Shown: one piece after another, positions 25,447-33,694 of the stretch
How the letters are laid out: every line of letters begins with the position of its first letter
Numbering within the stretch: the first letter of the stretch is position 1
Assembly (NCBI GenBank): GCA_009697505.1
Contig: SHUD01000022.1
Coordinates: 1-38,911, forward strand
DNA from: Bryobacterales bacterium
GTDB lineage: Bacteria > Acidobacteriota > Terriglobia > Bryobacterales > Bryobacteraceae
Length of the DNA stretch: 38,911 nt
Reading direction: 5' to 3'
Made by a program: the position numbers and the translations under genes
Notes under the pieces: model-generated
What the model saw: the letters and a program-made list of their open reading frames with translations, nothing else
Told to the model about the DNA's origin: nothing
Database searches by the model: none

Positions 25447-26057
25447 ACCCAGGTCTTCACCACCGGAACGCCCTGCTGGCAGAGGTCACACGAAGCGGCA
25501 TCCTTGTAGTAAGTCGCGTCCAGTTGGGCCAGCGAATAGAACGGCAACGGATGGAAGTCCGGAGCGCCAGGCAGAGGCTGATAGATCAGTACGGCAATGC
25601 CGACGACTTCCCCGCCCCGGTCCTCGGCCAATTTCTTGAGTTCGGTGAGCTTCCCGCCGGTACGGCAAATATCATCCACCAGCAGGATCTTCTCGCCGGG
25701 CTCGATTTCCAGGAACTGGCGGAAGCGAAGCGCTTCGACCCCTCCTTCGCGCTCGGCCCAATATACGCGGCGGGCGCGCAACGCCTCACTGACACCATAA
25801 GCAACGGGCAATCCACCGGTGGCGGGAGCCACGATGGAAAGCTCGGGAATCATCGCGCGCAGCTCGGGATTGGCGCGAATCAACCGGCTGAGTCCCACGC
25901 TCAGGATCTTGGCGATCTCGAAGTGGCGCATGGTGAGCACCACTTGCAGATGCTCATTGGCGTGCAGGCCGTTGGGATATTCGAAATGCCCGTGACGCAG
26001 GCCTCCGGTCCGGCGCAATAATTCCAGAACATCGTCGCGCGTAGGTATCAGCTGCAC
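25443..26057 (-). CDS. pyrE: Orotate phosphoribosyltransferase-like protein
   Basis: Type I phosphoribosyltransferase of 204 residues, expected to make orotidine monophosphate from orotate and PRPP in pyrimidine synthesis. The PRPP loop EKILLVDDICRTGGKLTEL (about 122-140) is complete. The N-terminal RRTGGLRHGHFEYPNGLHANEHLQV and the end CDLCQQGVPVVKTW resemble the PyrE subgroup ending in CPLCxxGxP. GTG at 26057 directly follows the TAA of the sugar transferase gene. Another nucleobase substrate cannot be excluded, as no other pyr gene is nearby. Confidence 0.78.
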   Translation of the reverse strand: MQLIPTRDDVLELLRRTGGLRHGHFEYPNGLHANEHLQVVLTMRHFEIAKILSVGLSRLIRANPELRAMIPELSIVAPATGGLPVAYGVSEALRARRVYWAEREGGVEALRFRQFLEIEPGEKILLVDDICRTGGKLTELKKLAEDRGGEVVGIAVLIYQPLPGAPDFHPLPFYSLAQLDATYYKDAASCDLCQQGVPVVKTWV

Positions 26058-27485
26058 TTAGTGCGCTCCCCGTCCACTTAACACCTGCGGAATGGTTCGC
26101 AACATGATTTTCCAATCCAGCCCCAGGGACCAGTTATCGATGTATTGCATGTCCATCCTCATCCAGGTTTCGAAGTCCACGTCGTCGCGGCCATTGACCA
26201 CCCACAGGCAGGTGAGTCCGGGGCGCATGCGCAACCTCCGCCGCTGCCAGCGCTTATATTGTTCCACTTCATCCGGCAATGGCGGGCGGGGCCCGACCAG
26301 GCTCATGTCGCCTTTCACGACATTCCATAATTGGGGCCATTCGTCGATGGAGAACTTGCGCAGCCAGCGGCCCGCGGGGGTCAGCCGCGGATCGTCCGGA
26401 ATCTTAAACACGGTGCTCTTCGTATTCAGATGTTCGAGCGATGCGCGCATGGCTTCCGCATCCCGGCACATGGAGCGGAACTTGTAAAACGCGAATTTCC
26501 GTCCGTTCAGCCCGCAGCGGGTCTGGCGAAAGATTACGGGGCCCGGTGACGTTATCTTGATCAGGAGCGCCACGGCCAGCATGATGGGGCTCACCAGAAT
26601 CAACGCGGCTCCACCCAGCGCCATATCGGTGATGCGCTTGACGAGCAACAGGATCTCGTCGTGCGGCGTCGCCGAAAACGTCAGCAGAGGCGAGGTGCCG
26701 AGCCGGTCCAGATACACCTGACTGTTTACGTGCGGGAAGAAATCGATGGCCACGCGGGTCCGCACGCCCTCCTCGTCGCACATCAGGAAGACTTCTTCCA
26801 GTTCCGTGATGCGGCGGCTGTCCATCGCGAAAATAATTTCGTCGATGACGTTGCGCCGCAGCATCTCCGGCAACTGGGGCAACGGCCGGACCGGGTAGCG
26901 GGCCGCCAATTCGATCTCTTGCGGGGCGGCGTCGTCTTCCGCCAGGAATCCGCTCAGCCTTATGCCGTAAGGCGCCGCTTCCTCAATCTGGCGGCCAATG
27001 CGCAGCGCGGTTTCGCCCACGCCCACGACCATGATGTAAATGGGGGTGCAGAATTCGCGGCGGACCAATCCGAGAATCCGGCCCGCGTTCAGCCGGAATA
27101 CGGAGAGCAGGACCCAGGTCAACCCCACAAACAGCGCCAGAAACGCGCGGCTCAGGTCGAGTTTCAGGACAAAGTCCAAGACCACGATGGAGACGGCGCC
27201 CACCAAAGACTGGCGGAACGCGTTCGCCAGGATCACGCGCGGATGCGCGGCATCGATGCGGTCGTAGATCTGCCACCAAATCCCCAGCGCGATCCACGCC
27301 GCGGCGGACCAGCCGACCAGCAGCGCCCGCACGGGCGCCAGGAGGTAAAATTCGTGCTCGAAGGGAACGGTATAGACACCCAGAGCGATGCGCGCCTGGT
27401 ACGCCAGCAGAAACGCCGAAGCGATCACAACCAGATCGGAGAGCCCGAACAGGAGACGGACTTTGCGGTGGTGTCCTCGGAACAC
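26058..27485 (-). CDS. Polyprenyl-phosphate sugar-phosphate transferase (WcaJ/WbaP type)
   Basis: Inner-membrane enzyme of 475 residues that puts the first sugar phosphate on undecaprenyl phosphate to begin an exopolysaccharide or O-antigen unit. Four to five N-terminal hydrophobic segments (about 10-130) lead to a CoA-binding-like middle domain (IMVVGVGETALRIGRQIEEAAPYG). The C-terminal bacterial sugar transferase domain has KRITDMALGGAALILVSPIMLAVALLIKITSPGPVIFRQTRCG, KFRSMC, DEWPQLWNVVKGDMSLVGPRPP and RPGLTCLWVVNGR. Start is GTG at 27485. No glycosyltransferases are alongside, unlike usual polysaccharide loci. pyrE follows without a gap. Confidence 0.92.
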   Translation of the reverse strand: MFRGHHRKVRLLFGLSDLVVIASAFLLAYQARIALGVYTVPFEHEFYLLAPVRALLVGWSAAAWIALGIWWQIYDRIDAAHPRVILANAFRQSLVGAVSIVVLDFVLKLDLSRAFLALFVGLTWVLLSVFRLNAGRILGLVRREFCTPIYIMVVGVGETALRIGRQIEEAAPYGIRLSGFLAEDDAAPQEIELAARYPVRPLPQLPEMLRRNVIDEIIFAMDSRRITELEEVFLMCDEEGVRTRVAIDFFPHVNSQVYLDRLGTSPLLTFSATPHDEILLLVKRITDMALGGAALILVSPIMLAVALLIKITSPGPVIFRQTRCGLNGRKFAFYKFRSMCRDAEAMRASLEHLNTKSTVFKIPDDPRLTPAGRWLRKFSIDEWPQLWNVVKGDMSLVGPRPPLPDEVEQYKRWQRRRLRMRPGLTCLWVVNGRDDVDFETWMRMDMQYIDNWSLGLDWKIMLRTIPQVLSGRGAH

Positions 27486-27537
27486 GTGCGCTGCCAGAAT
27501 AACACGGCACGCCGTACCCCTTGCCTTGCGAGGTTCC

Positions 27538-28380
27538 TCAGTTCTTCTTTAAGTGAATCCGGTCCTTCTCGTTCTCACAGAACATTTCGAAAATGTCGGT
27601 GTCCGGGACCAGATAGTGTGGGATCTTAACGGTGAAGGGCTTGTTGTACATCACCGGATCGTCGAAGGTGATTTCCATGTCCAAATGGCCAAAGTCGCGG
27701 CGCCGGAAGCGCTCGGTGACGCGCAGCTTTTCGCTGTGCGGATGACCCATTGCGTCGAGGGCGGTTTGGCCGTTGAAGCCCGCGGTTTCCACCACCAGCG
27801 TGTCTCCCTCCCAGCGTCCCGTCGAGTAGCCCAGGAAAGACGGAAAATCGAATTCCTTGGGCAGGGGGCGGCCGTCGGTGTAAATCTGGCGATGCAAATT
27901 GCCGACTTCGTACAGAATGATGGTCATGCGCGGCGCCTGCACAATTTTGATCGGCTCAGAAAGGAGATCAGCCCTGAAGAATCCTCCCGGTGTGCCTCCG
28001 CAAACATTCGACGGATCGCTTTCCGCCGCGCGGCGGCGCATCAATTGCTCGGCTTGCGGACGCATTTGTACTTCGCCGGGCTTGAAGTCCACGAAAAGAT
28101 CGAACCAGTATTTGTGCTGCGTGCCGATCTCCATCCCCGGCGGCGCTAGTGTGATTCCGGCTTCGAAGCGATCGCCGAACAGGCGCCTTACTTCCGCGAC
28201 GGTGGTAATTTCGTGCATCCACACGCCGGACAGGTCGGGCTTGCCCTCCCGGGTGCGAGGCGGGGGCGCCTTGAGATTCACCGTGCCGTCACGCAGCCGC
28301 GGTACTCCGGGCTCGGGATACTTCACCCACTGGGCTTGCGCGCAGGTGAACGCCAACGCGAACAGCACAATCAGCTTCAT
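27538..28380 (-). CDS. Secreted protein of unknown function, acidobacterial type
   Basis: A 280-residue protein with a signal peptide (MKLIVLFALAFTCAQAQW). The mature part begins with an RTREGKPDLSGVWMHE motif, seen in many secreted proteins of Acidobacteriota and relatives. It continues through RMTIILYEVGNLHRQIYTDGRPLP, GYSTGRWEGDTLVVETAGFNGQT and HPHSEKLRVTERFRR. The predicted fold is beta-rich. No enzyme site is recognised. The start at 28380 is used; an earlier ATG would lie in the inverted repeat upstream. It lies between the NHL gene and the sugar transferase on the same strand. Confidence 0.78.
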   Translation of the reverse strand: MKLIVLFALAFTCAQAQWVKYPEPGVPRLRDGTVNLKAPPPRTREGKPDLSGVWMHEITTVAEVRRLFGDRFEAGITLAPPGMEIGTQHKYWFDLFVDFKPGEVQMRPQAEQLMRRRAAESDPSNVCGGTPGGFFRADLLSEPIKIVQAPRMTIILYEVGNLHRQIYTDGRPLPKEFDFPSFLGYSTGRWEGDTLVVETAGFNGQTALDAMGHPHSEKLRVTERFRRRDFGHLDMEITFDDPVMYNKPFTVKIPHYLVPDTDIFEMFCENEKDRIHLKKN

Positions 28381-28394
28381 ATCTGACACTCCCC

Positions 28395-28480
28395 TGGGAA
28401 AACCGGGACAGTACACTCTGTCCCAAGCCGTCCAAGCCGTCATCGGCGCGTGGACAGAGTGTACTGTCCCGGCTTTCCCA
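28395..28480. repeat. 29-bp inverted repeat around a 28-base centre (REPIN-like)
   Basis: Arms 28395-28423 and 28452-28480 are reverse complements with one mismatch in 29. Each arm holds its own palindrome, GGACAG-TACACT-CTGTCC (or its complement), next to a GGGAAA-type end. Two head-to-head palindromes flanking a short centre are the layout of REPIN or MITE elements. It fills the space between two minus-strand genes and could also attenuate transcription. Confidence 0.8.
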
Positions 28481-28494
28481 GATGGAATGGCCGC

Positions 28495-29562
28495 TTACCG
28501 CGAAACCAGTTTGAACTTCTGCACCCGGCGGCCGCGGTTCTCGGCCACGTAGATGTTGCCCTTGGAGTCCGCCGCGATGCCGTGCGCTTGAATGAACTGG
28601 CCCGGGAAGGGGCCCACGCGGCCGAAGCTGGTGACCAGCTTGCCGGTTTCCCGCTCCACGATGTCGATCCGCGAGTTGTTCTGGTTCAGCACGTACAGCA
28701 GGCGCTCATCGGGCGAGAACGCCAGCGCCACCACGGCGCCGCCCGTCTCCTTCATCTTTCCATCCGCGCGGGGCGTGACCGGCGTCCACGGCAGCTCGAT
28801 GTTCTTCTTGAAGTTGCCCATCTTGTCGTAAACTTGGATGCGCGAGTTCTGCCGGTTGCACACGTACACGCTGCCATCCTTGGCCACCAGCAGACAATGC
28901 ACGCTGGCCATGCCTTCCGGCTTCCACTGGCGCAAAAACTTTCCGTTCTTATCGGTCACGGCGATGCGCTTGTTGCTCTTGGCCCCCTCGCCGTCGGAAA
29001 CGTAGACGTCGCCGTTGTTGGGATCGACATAAATGCCGGAGGGCATGTGGAACTGCGCGGCGTTGGAATTGAGCGGCGTCCCCTTGTCGGTGCCGTCGGA
29101 AGAATCCAGCACGCCCTTCTTGCCGATCTGCTGCAGCATCTTCCCGTCGTGCGAATACTTTTGCACCACGCCAGACGGCGCCGCGGCGATCCAGATATTG
29201 TTGTCCTTGTCGGCGAAGCAACTATGGAGACGCGGATCCATGTTCTCAAGATTGCTCCACGACTTGACCAGGTTGCCGTCGGTGTCGATTTCCAGGATCG
29301 CCGGCGCCTGGCGTCCCGCGTTCAGGTCGGCCTCTGGTGGATCCCGGCGGTTGAGCGCGAAGACGTGATCGTTCTTGTCCACGCAAACTCCGCCGAGGCC
29401 GCCCATCACTTGCATATCCGGCAAGGGCTTGGGCCAATTCATGTCCACTTCATAGCGGGGAGCCTTCACTTCCGCCGCGCGCACCAGCAATGGCGCAACC
29501 ACCACTGCCGCGGCAACCGTCACCAATCCAATCTTGAGTAGCACGTTCTTTTTCATATCCAT
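28495..29562 (-). CDS. Secreted NHL-repeat beta-propeller protein
   Basis: A 355-residue exported protein predicted to form a six-bladed propeller. The start at 29562 is chosen because GGGAGG lies seven bases upstream; the ATG at 29577 is part of that ribosome site. A signal peptide runs to about residue 30 (VTVAAAVVVAPLLVRAAE). NHL-like units repeat: MGGLGGVCVDKNDHVFALNRRD, RLHSCFADKDNNIWIAAA, MPSGIYVDPNNGDVYVSDGEG, VHCLLVAKDGSVYVCNRQNSR, and QAHGIAADSKGNIYVAENRGRRVQKF. Such propellers bind proteins or sugars, and some are lyases or peroxidases; no catalytic residues are evident. Confidence 0.85.
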   Translation of the reverse strand: MDMKKNVLLKIGLVTVAAAVVVAPLLVRAAEVKAPRYEVDMNWPKPLPDMQVMGGLGGVCVDKNDHVFALNRRDPPEADLNAGRQAPAILEIDTDGNLVKSWSNLENMDPRLHSCFADKDNNIWIAAAPSGVVQKYSHDGKMLQQIGKKGVLDSSDGTDKGTPLNSNAAQFHMPSGIYVDPNNGDVYVSDGEGAKSNKRIAVTDKNGKFLRQWKPEGMASVHCLLVAKDGSVYVCNRQNSRIQVYDKMGNFKKNIELPWTPVTPRADGKMKETGGAVVALAFSPDERLLYVLNQNNSRIDIVERETGKLVTSFGRVGPFPGQFIQAHGIAADSKGNIYVAENRGRRVQKFKLVSR

Positions 29563-29851
29563 AGTTTTGCCTCCCATCCGGAAGGTCCATTGTAGTAGAG
29601 AATGCGCCGAAAAGCACGCGGCCCGGAACGTACGGGCCCCAGCGGAAATGCGGACGGCGCGAGGCTCTCCCCGCCGAGCTGCCGGCGTTTACCTACCGGA
29701 GAAGCACGCAAGGCAGGAGGCACGAGACCTCCGGCATGCGATCTGAAGGACAGGAGGGCACTTAGGCATGTGACGACCGCGCGGCGGACAGTCTCCGTAC
29801 GCGTTAGACCTAAGGCAGTCTAACGCAGTTCGTTCCCATCAAGACACGACC
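29563..29851. other. Gene-free stretch upstream of the NHL gene
   Basis: No coding region is supported here. It includes the NHL ribosome site, a GGCCCG/CGGGCC hairpin near 29620-29640 and a perfect 8-bp inverted repeat CGTTAGAC/GTCTAACG (29802-29825). The promoter of the NHL gene should lie here, but no convincing -10/-35 pair is seen. Confidence 0.5.
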
Positions 29852-30097
29852 ATGCCTGACCTCTAAAAAGCCGTTAAAGATCTGCAGGATTCCCTGATCG
29901 TCGTCGCTGAAATTGAACGCCGCCAGTCCGAACTTCTCGCCGAGCACAGCCGCCGCGTTGTATCCATCGAACAGCACCTTGAGCGATTCGCCAAGGGGCT
30001 TGATGAAATCCGCGAGTTTCAGAAGCATAGCGATCAGCGCCTGGATGCCTTGATCCATGTCGTGGACGACATCGAGCGCAAACGCCCGCCGCAGTAG
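29852..30097 (+). pseudogene. Small coiled-coil gene with an early in-frame stop
   Basis: From ATG 29852 the frame reads MPDL, then TAA (29864-29866), then an uninterrupted 76-codon frame to TAG at 30095. The downstream product is strongly coil-forming and charged (KAVKDLQDSLIVVAEIERRQ, continuing with RRVVSIEQHLERFAKGLDEIREFQ, and ending DQRLDALIHVVDDIERKRPPQ). The heptad pattern and third-base bias make the plus frame convincing. No ATG, GTG or TTG start lies early in the open part. Likely a point-mutated pseudogene of a small helical-bundle protein. Confidence 0.6.
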
Positions 30098-30138
30098 CCG
30101 CGACTCGTAACGGTTGTCACTTTGCTACCTTCAGAGTA

Positions 30139-31503
30139 ATGCTCAAACCGACCATCTTCCGCGAGTACGATATTCGTGGAGTCGCCGAAACCGAACTGGC
30201 CAGTGGCGACGTCGCCGATCTGGGCCGCGCGCTGGGGACCTACATTCTGCGCCACGGCGGTCCGCGCGTGAATCTGGGACGCGATTGCCGCCTCAGCTCG
30301 CCGCGCCTGCGCGACGCGCTGCTCGAAGGACTGGTATCGGCCGGCTGCGCGGTCACCGATATTGGAGTGGTCCCCACGCCGCTCCTGTATTTCTCCGCCG
30401 TGCACCTGGAAGCCGACGGCGCGATCATGATCACGGGCAGCCACAATCCCAGCGAGTTTAACGGCTTCAAGACGGTATGCGGACCGGCTTCCTTGCACGG
30501 GGAGACCATTCAGGACGTCCGGCGCCTGATCGAGGCCCGCGACTTCGCCACCGGACATGGCACGCATCACTCCATGGACGTGATCCCCGCGTATCTGGAT
30601 GAATTGTCGCCGCAATTCGATTTCACCCGGCGCATAAAGGTAGTCGTGGACGCGGGCAATGGCACCGCCGGACCGGTAATCCATCAGCTTCTCAAACGCC
30701 TCAATGTCGAAGTCACCGAGCTGTTCTTCGAAATGGACGGGCGCTTCCCCAATCATCATCCCGATCCCACCGTGCCGGCGAATCTCCAGCACTTGCGAGA
30801 TGCCGTGCGCGAGCAGAAGGCCGACGTGGGCATCGCTTTCGACGGCGACTCCGACCGCATCGGCGCCGTGGATGAGAACGGCGAAGTGATTTACGGGGAC
30901 ATGCTGCTCCTGATCTACGGCCGGGAGATCCTGACGCGCAAGCCGGGCGCCACGATTATCGGCGAAGTGAAGTGCTCGCAGATCCTTTACGACGAGTTGA
31001 AGCGCCTGGGCGGGAATCCGATCATGTACAAGACCGGACACTCGCTGATCAAGGCCAAGATGAAACAGGAGCACGCCGAACTCGCCGGTGAAATGTCCGG
31101 GCACATGTTTTTCGCGGACCGTTATTTTGGATATGATGACGCGCTCTATGCGGCCTGCCGCCTGCTAGAGATCGTGGCCCATTCCGGCAAGCCGATGTCG
31201 GCGCAGTTGGCGGGTCTACCCAAGACCGTCTCGACACCGGAGATCCGCGTGGACTGCACCGACGAAACCAAGTTCGATCTGGTCGCGCACGTCGCGGAAC
31301 AATTCCGGAAAACGCACGACGTGATCGACGTCGACGGCGTGCGGGTACTCTTCGACGGCGGCTGGGGCTTGCTGCGGGCCTCCAATACGCAGCCGGTGCT
31401 GGTCATGCGCTTTGAAGCCGCTACTGAGGCATTGCTGGCCAGTTATCAACAACAAGTGGAAGCCGCGCTTGCGCGGGCCAGTGAGGCGGTGGCCGCTTCA
31501 TGA
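30139..31503 (+). CDS. Phosphomannomutase/phosphoglucomutase
   Basis: Alpha-D-phosphohexomutase of 454 residues, interconverting hexose 1- and 6-phosphates to feed GDP-mannose or UDP-glucose synthesis. All four domain signatures are present: FREYDIRG at the N-terminus, the phosphoserine loop IMITGSHNPSEFNGFK, the Mg-binding VGIAFDGDSDRIGAVDE, sugar specificity GEMSGHMFFADRYFGYDDALYA, and the C-terminal phosphate loop GWGLLRASNTQPVLVMRFEA. The AlgC/ManB type with dual specificity is the best match. It supplies precursors for envelope glycans such as those started by the sugar transferase at 26-27 kb. Its stop abuts that of the convergent ketosynthase gene. Confidence 0.94.
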   Translation: MLKPTIFREYDIRGVAETELASGDVADLGRALGTYILRHGGPRVNLGRDCRLSSPRLRDALLEGLVSAGCAVTDIGVVPTPLLYFSAVHLEADGAIMITGSHNPSEFNGFKTVCGPASLHGETIQDVRRLIEARDFATGHGTHHSMDVIPAYLDELSPQFDFTRRIKVVVDAGNGTAGPVIHQLLKRLNVEVTELFFEMDGRFPNHHPDPTVPANLQHLRDAVREQKADVGIAFDGDSDRIGAVDENGEVIYGDMLLLIYGREILTRKPGATIIGEVKCSQILYDELKRLGGNPIMYKTGHSLIKAKMKQEHAELAGEMSGHMFFADRYFGYDDALYAACRLLEIVAHSGKPMSAQLAGLPKTVSTPEIRVDCTDETKFDLVAHVAEQFRKTHDVIDVDGVRVLFDGGWGLLRASNTQPVLVMRFEAATEALLASYQQQVEAALARASEAVAAS

Positions 31504-32697
31504 CGCCTTCCGGAACACCAGCACGGCGTTGAGCCCTCCGAAGGCGAAGGAGTTCGACAGCGCCCACTCCACTGCTGCCGCGCGGGCCGCATTCGGAATC
31601 ACATCCAGGCCACATTCGGGATCGGCCTCAGTGAAGTTTGCCGTCGGCGGCAGGACGCCGTCGTGCAACGCCAGCAAGGTGGCGGCGGCTTCCAGGGCTC
31701 CCGCCGCGCCGAGCGCGTGACCGTGCATGGACTTGGTCGAGCTGACCGGTACTTTCTCCGCGCGCCCGCCAAAAACTTCGCGGATGGCTTGCGCCTCCGT
31801 CGCGTCGTTGGCCAGAGTTCCGGTGCCGTGGGCGTTGACGTAGCCCACTGCCTCCGGCGTCACGTTCGCATCTTGCAGAGCCGCCCGCATCGCGAGAGCA
31901 GCGCCGCCGGCCAAAGGCTGCGTCAGGTGGTGCGCGTCGGAGGACATACCGAAGCCGGCGATTTCTCCCCATATGCGCGCGCCCCGGGCGCGGGCTCGCT
32001 CCAGCGGCTCCAGCATCAACATGGCCGCGCCTTCGCCCAGGATCAACCCCTTGCGGTCGCGCGAAAACGGACGGCAGGTGTCGGGAGCCACGATGCGCAT
32101 GGCTTCCCAGGCTTTTAGGAAACCCATGGAAAACGGCGCCTCGGAACCTCCGGCGATCGCGGCATCCACTTGCCCATGGCGCACCATCCAGAACGCCTGG
32201 CCGATGGCATGCGTCGCGGAGGCACAAGCAGTGGAAACCGTATAGGAAGGTCCGGTGATTCCATACTCGAGTGCGATCCGGCTGGTGGCGGCGTTAGCCA
32301 TCGTGCGCGGAATCGTCAAGGGATGCACGCGGCCGGTGTTCCGCGCGTAGAGGCTCTCAAACTCGCGGTCCTCGCAGGTCTTGCCGCCCGCTGAGGTGCC
32401 GGTGACAACAGCGGTTCGCTCTCCGGTGAACGTGACTCCGCAATCCGCAACCGCCTCGCGCGCGGCGATCAGCGCGAACTGCGTGAAGCGGTCCAGCATG
32501 CCGGCTTCTTTGGGATCAAGGTATTCGGTCGCGCAGTACTCAGGAACCTCAGCCGCATTGGAAAACCGCAACCCATTCACCAGCGTCATGGGCCGGATCG
32601 CGCTCCGCCCCTCGCGTAGCGATTCCCAAAATGTTGCGCGCGTGCGTCCAGGCGCGGCCATCACGCCGATGCCCGTCACCGCTACGCGATGCATCAT
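31498..32697 (-). CDS. Beta-ketoacyl-ACP synthase (FabF/NodE-like)
   Basis: Condensing enzyme of 399 residues adding two carbons to an acyl chain on an acyl carrier protein. The Cys-His-His triad is complete: TACASATHAIG with Cys158, VNAHGTGT with His290, and STKSMHGHALGAAG with Lys322 and His325. It begins inside the stop codon of the adjacent ACP gene (ATGA) and so works with that carrier. Housekeeping fabF normally sits with fabD, fabG or acpP; here the partners are a dedicated ACP and a sugar deacetylase, suggesting a special lipid product. A housekeeping role cannot be excluded. Confidence 0.9.
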   Translation of the reverse strand: MMHRVAVTGIGVMAAPGRTRATFWESLREGRSAIRPMTLVNGLRFSNAAEVPEYCATEYLDPKEAGMLDRFTQFALIAAREAVADCGVTFTGERTAVVTGTSAGGKTCEDREFESLYARNTGRVHPLTIPRTMANAATSRIALEYGITGPSYTVSTACASATHAIGQAFWMVRHGQVDAAIAGGSEAPFSMGFLKAWEAMRIVAPDTCRPFSRDRKGLILGEGAAMLMLEPLERARARGARIWGEIAGFGMSSDAHHLTQPLAGGAALAMRAALQDANVTPEAVGYVNAHGTGTLANDATEAQAIREVFGGRAEKVPVSSTKSMHGHALGAAGALEAAATLLALHDGVLPPTANFTEADPECGLDVIPNAARAAAVEWALSNSFAFGGLNAVLVFRKAS

Positions 32698-32948
32698 GAA
32701 GCAGTCTTCTCAGCCAGCAGCTTCTGAATTCCCTCCACCATCTGCCGCACGGACGTGATCTGAGGGACCTGTTCGTCCGGGATCGAGATACCGAATTCGG
32801 TCTCGACGGCGAACAGAATATTCATGCCATCGAGTGAATCGAACTGGAGTTCCAAGAAGGACTTATCGATATCGATCGCCGCGGGCGGCATGTGCTGCGT
32901 CTTCGCAATCACGCCAATGACTCGCTCGATTACGTTTTCGTCGGGCAT
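32694..32948 (-). CDS. Acyl carrier protein
   Basis: An 84-residue acidic four-helix carrier. The phosphopantetheine site is Ser38 in LQFDSLDGMNILFAVETEFGI, a clear ACP motif, but with Asp-Gly after Ser-Leu in place of the common Asp-Thr/Ser-Val of AcpP. This points to a specialised carrier. It needs a 4'-phosphopantetheinyl transferase from elsewhere. Its ATG lies within the last codons of the deacetylase gene (19-base overlap) and its stop overlaps the ketosynthase start, so all three are translated together. Confidence 0.9.
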   Translation of the reverse strand: MPDENVIERVIGVIAKTQHMPPAAIDIDKSFLELQFDSLDGMNILFAVETEFGISIPDEQVPQITSVRQMVEGIQKLLAEKTAS

Positions 32949-33646
32949 AGGATCTGGCTGACCGTTTCAAAGTGCAAACCGCGCTGTTTCAATTGGGGAA
33001 TGATCTTGTCCACCGCCTCCAGCGTAGATTGGACATCGGGGGCAACCTGCGTGGTGCGCCCATCGTGCAGGCAGATGATTTCCCCGTAGCGGGCGCGGTC
33101 CAGCAGTAACGCGGCCACACGCGACGCGGGCCATTTCCAATCGTTACCCATGATTCCCCACATCACGCCCAGCAACCCGAGGCGATCCTGAGCGCTTTTC
33201 AATCCGAACCAGCGCACTCCGTAGGGCGCGCGAAACAGCTTAGGCGTCACGCCTGTGTGTGCCGCGATTTTTTTCTGGCCGCGGGCAAGTTCGTCATAGA
33301 TGAAAGTGGGGGAGCGAAACTCGAAACGGCGGTGCGAGTCGCTGTGATTGCCGATTTCGTGTCCCGCGGCCGCGACCGCGCGCGCGACACCGGGAAGGCG
33401 TTCCACGTTCTTGCCGCACATAAAGAATGTCGCTGGAACCTGATGGCGCGCCAGAATCTTGAGCAGCGCCACAGTCGATTCGCTCGGTCCGTCGTCGAAG
33501 GTCAACGCAATAGCTGGACGCGCGCGGTCCCCGTGATACACGGAAGGTCCGAACACAGTAGAGGCGCGGCCGCGCGCGGCGTGAGCCAGGAACCCCCCCG
33601 CCACCAGCAATCCGACCGACCCTCCGATCACAGCCCCATCCGGCAT
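32930..33646 (-). CDS. NodB-type polysaccharide deacetylase
   Basis: Carbohydrate esterase family 4 enzyme of 238 residues, removing N- or O-acetyl groups from sugars. A hydrophobic N-terminus (IGGSVGLLVAGGFLAHA) suggests a membrane anchor or signal. The motifs are LTFDDGPSE (catalytic and metal Asp), GHEIGNHSDSHRRF (metal His pair) and FRAPYG. The end includes GEIICLHDG, with the catalytic His. Substrates in the family are chitin oligomers, peptidoglycan or capsule sugars. It heads the trio with the ACP and ketosynthase, which makes a deacetylated, then acylated amino sugar a fair guess. Confidence 0.9.
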   Translation of the reverse strand: MPDGAVIGGSVGLLVAGGFLAHAARGRASTVFGPSVYHGDRARPAIALTFDDGPSESTVALLKILARHQVPATFFMCGKNVERLPGVARAVAAAGHEIGNHSDSHRRFEFRSPTFIYDELARGQKKIAAHTGVTPKLFRAPYGVRWFGLKSAQDRLGLLGVMWGIMGNDWKWPASRVAALLLDRARYGEIICLHDGRTTQVAPDVQSTLEAVDKIIPQLKQRGLHFETVSQILCPTKT

Positions 33647-33694
33647 GAGAACATCATACCTGCCTGGGCTCCCTTGTCACGCTCCTCCATTGGC

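Noticed and set aside
28450-29541. Long plus-strand open frame opposite the NHL gene
   Set aside because: The product is rich in His, Arg and Val with no domain, while the minus strand encodes clear NHL repeats with a signal peptide and ribosome site.
29810-30058. Minus-strand 82-residue open frame
   Set aside because: It mirrors the coiled-coil frame on the plus strand, which has the better codon bias and heptad pattern.
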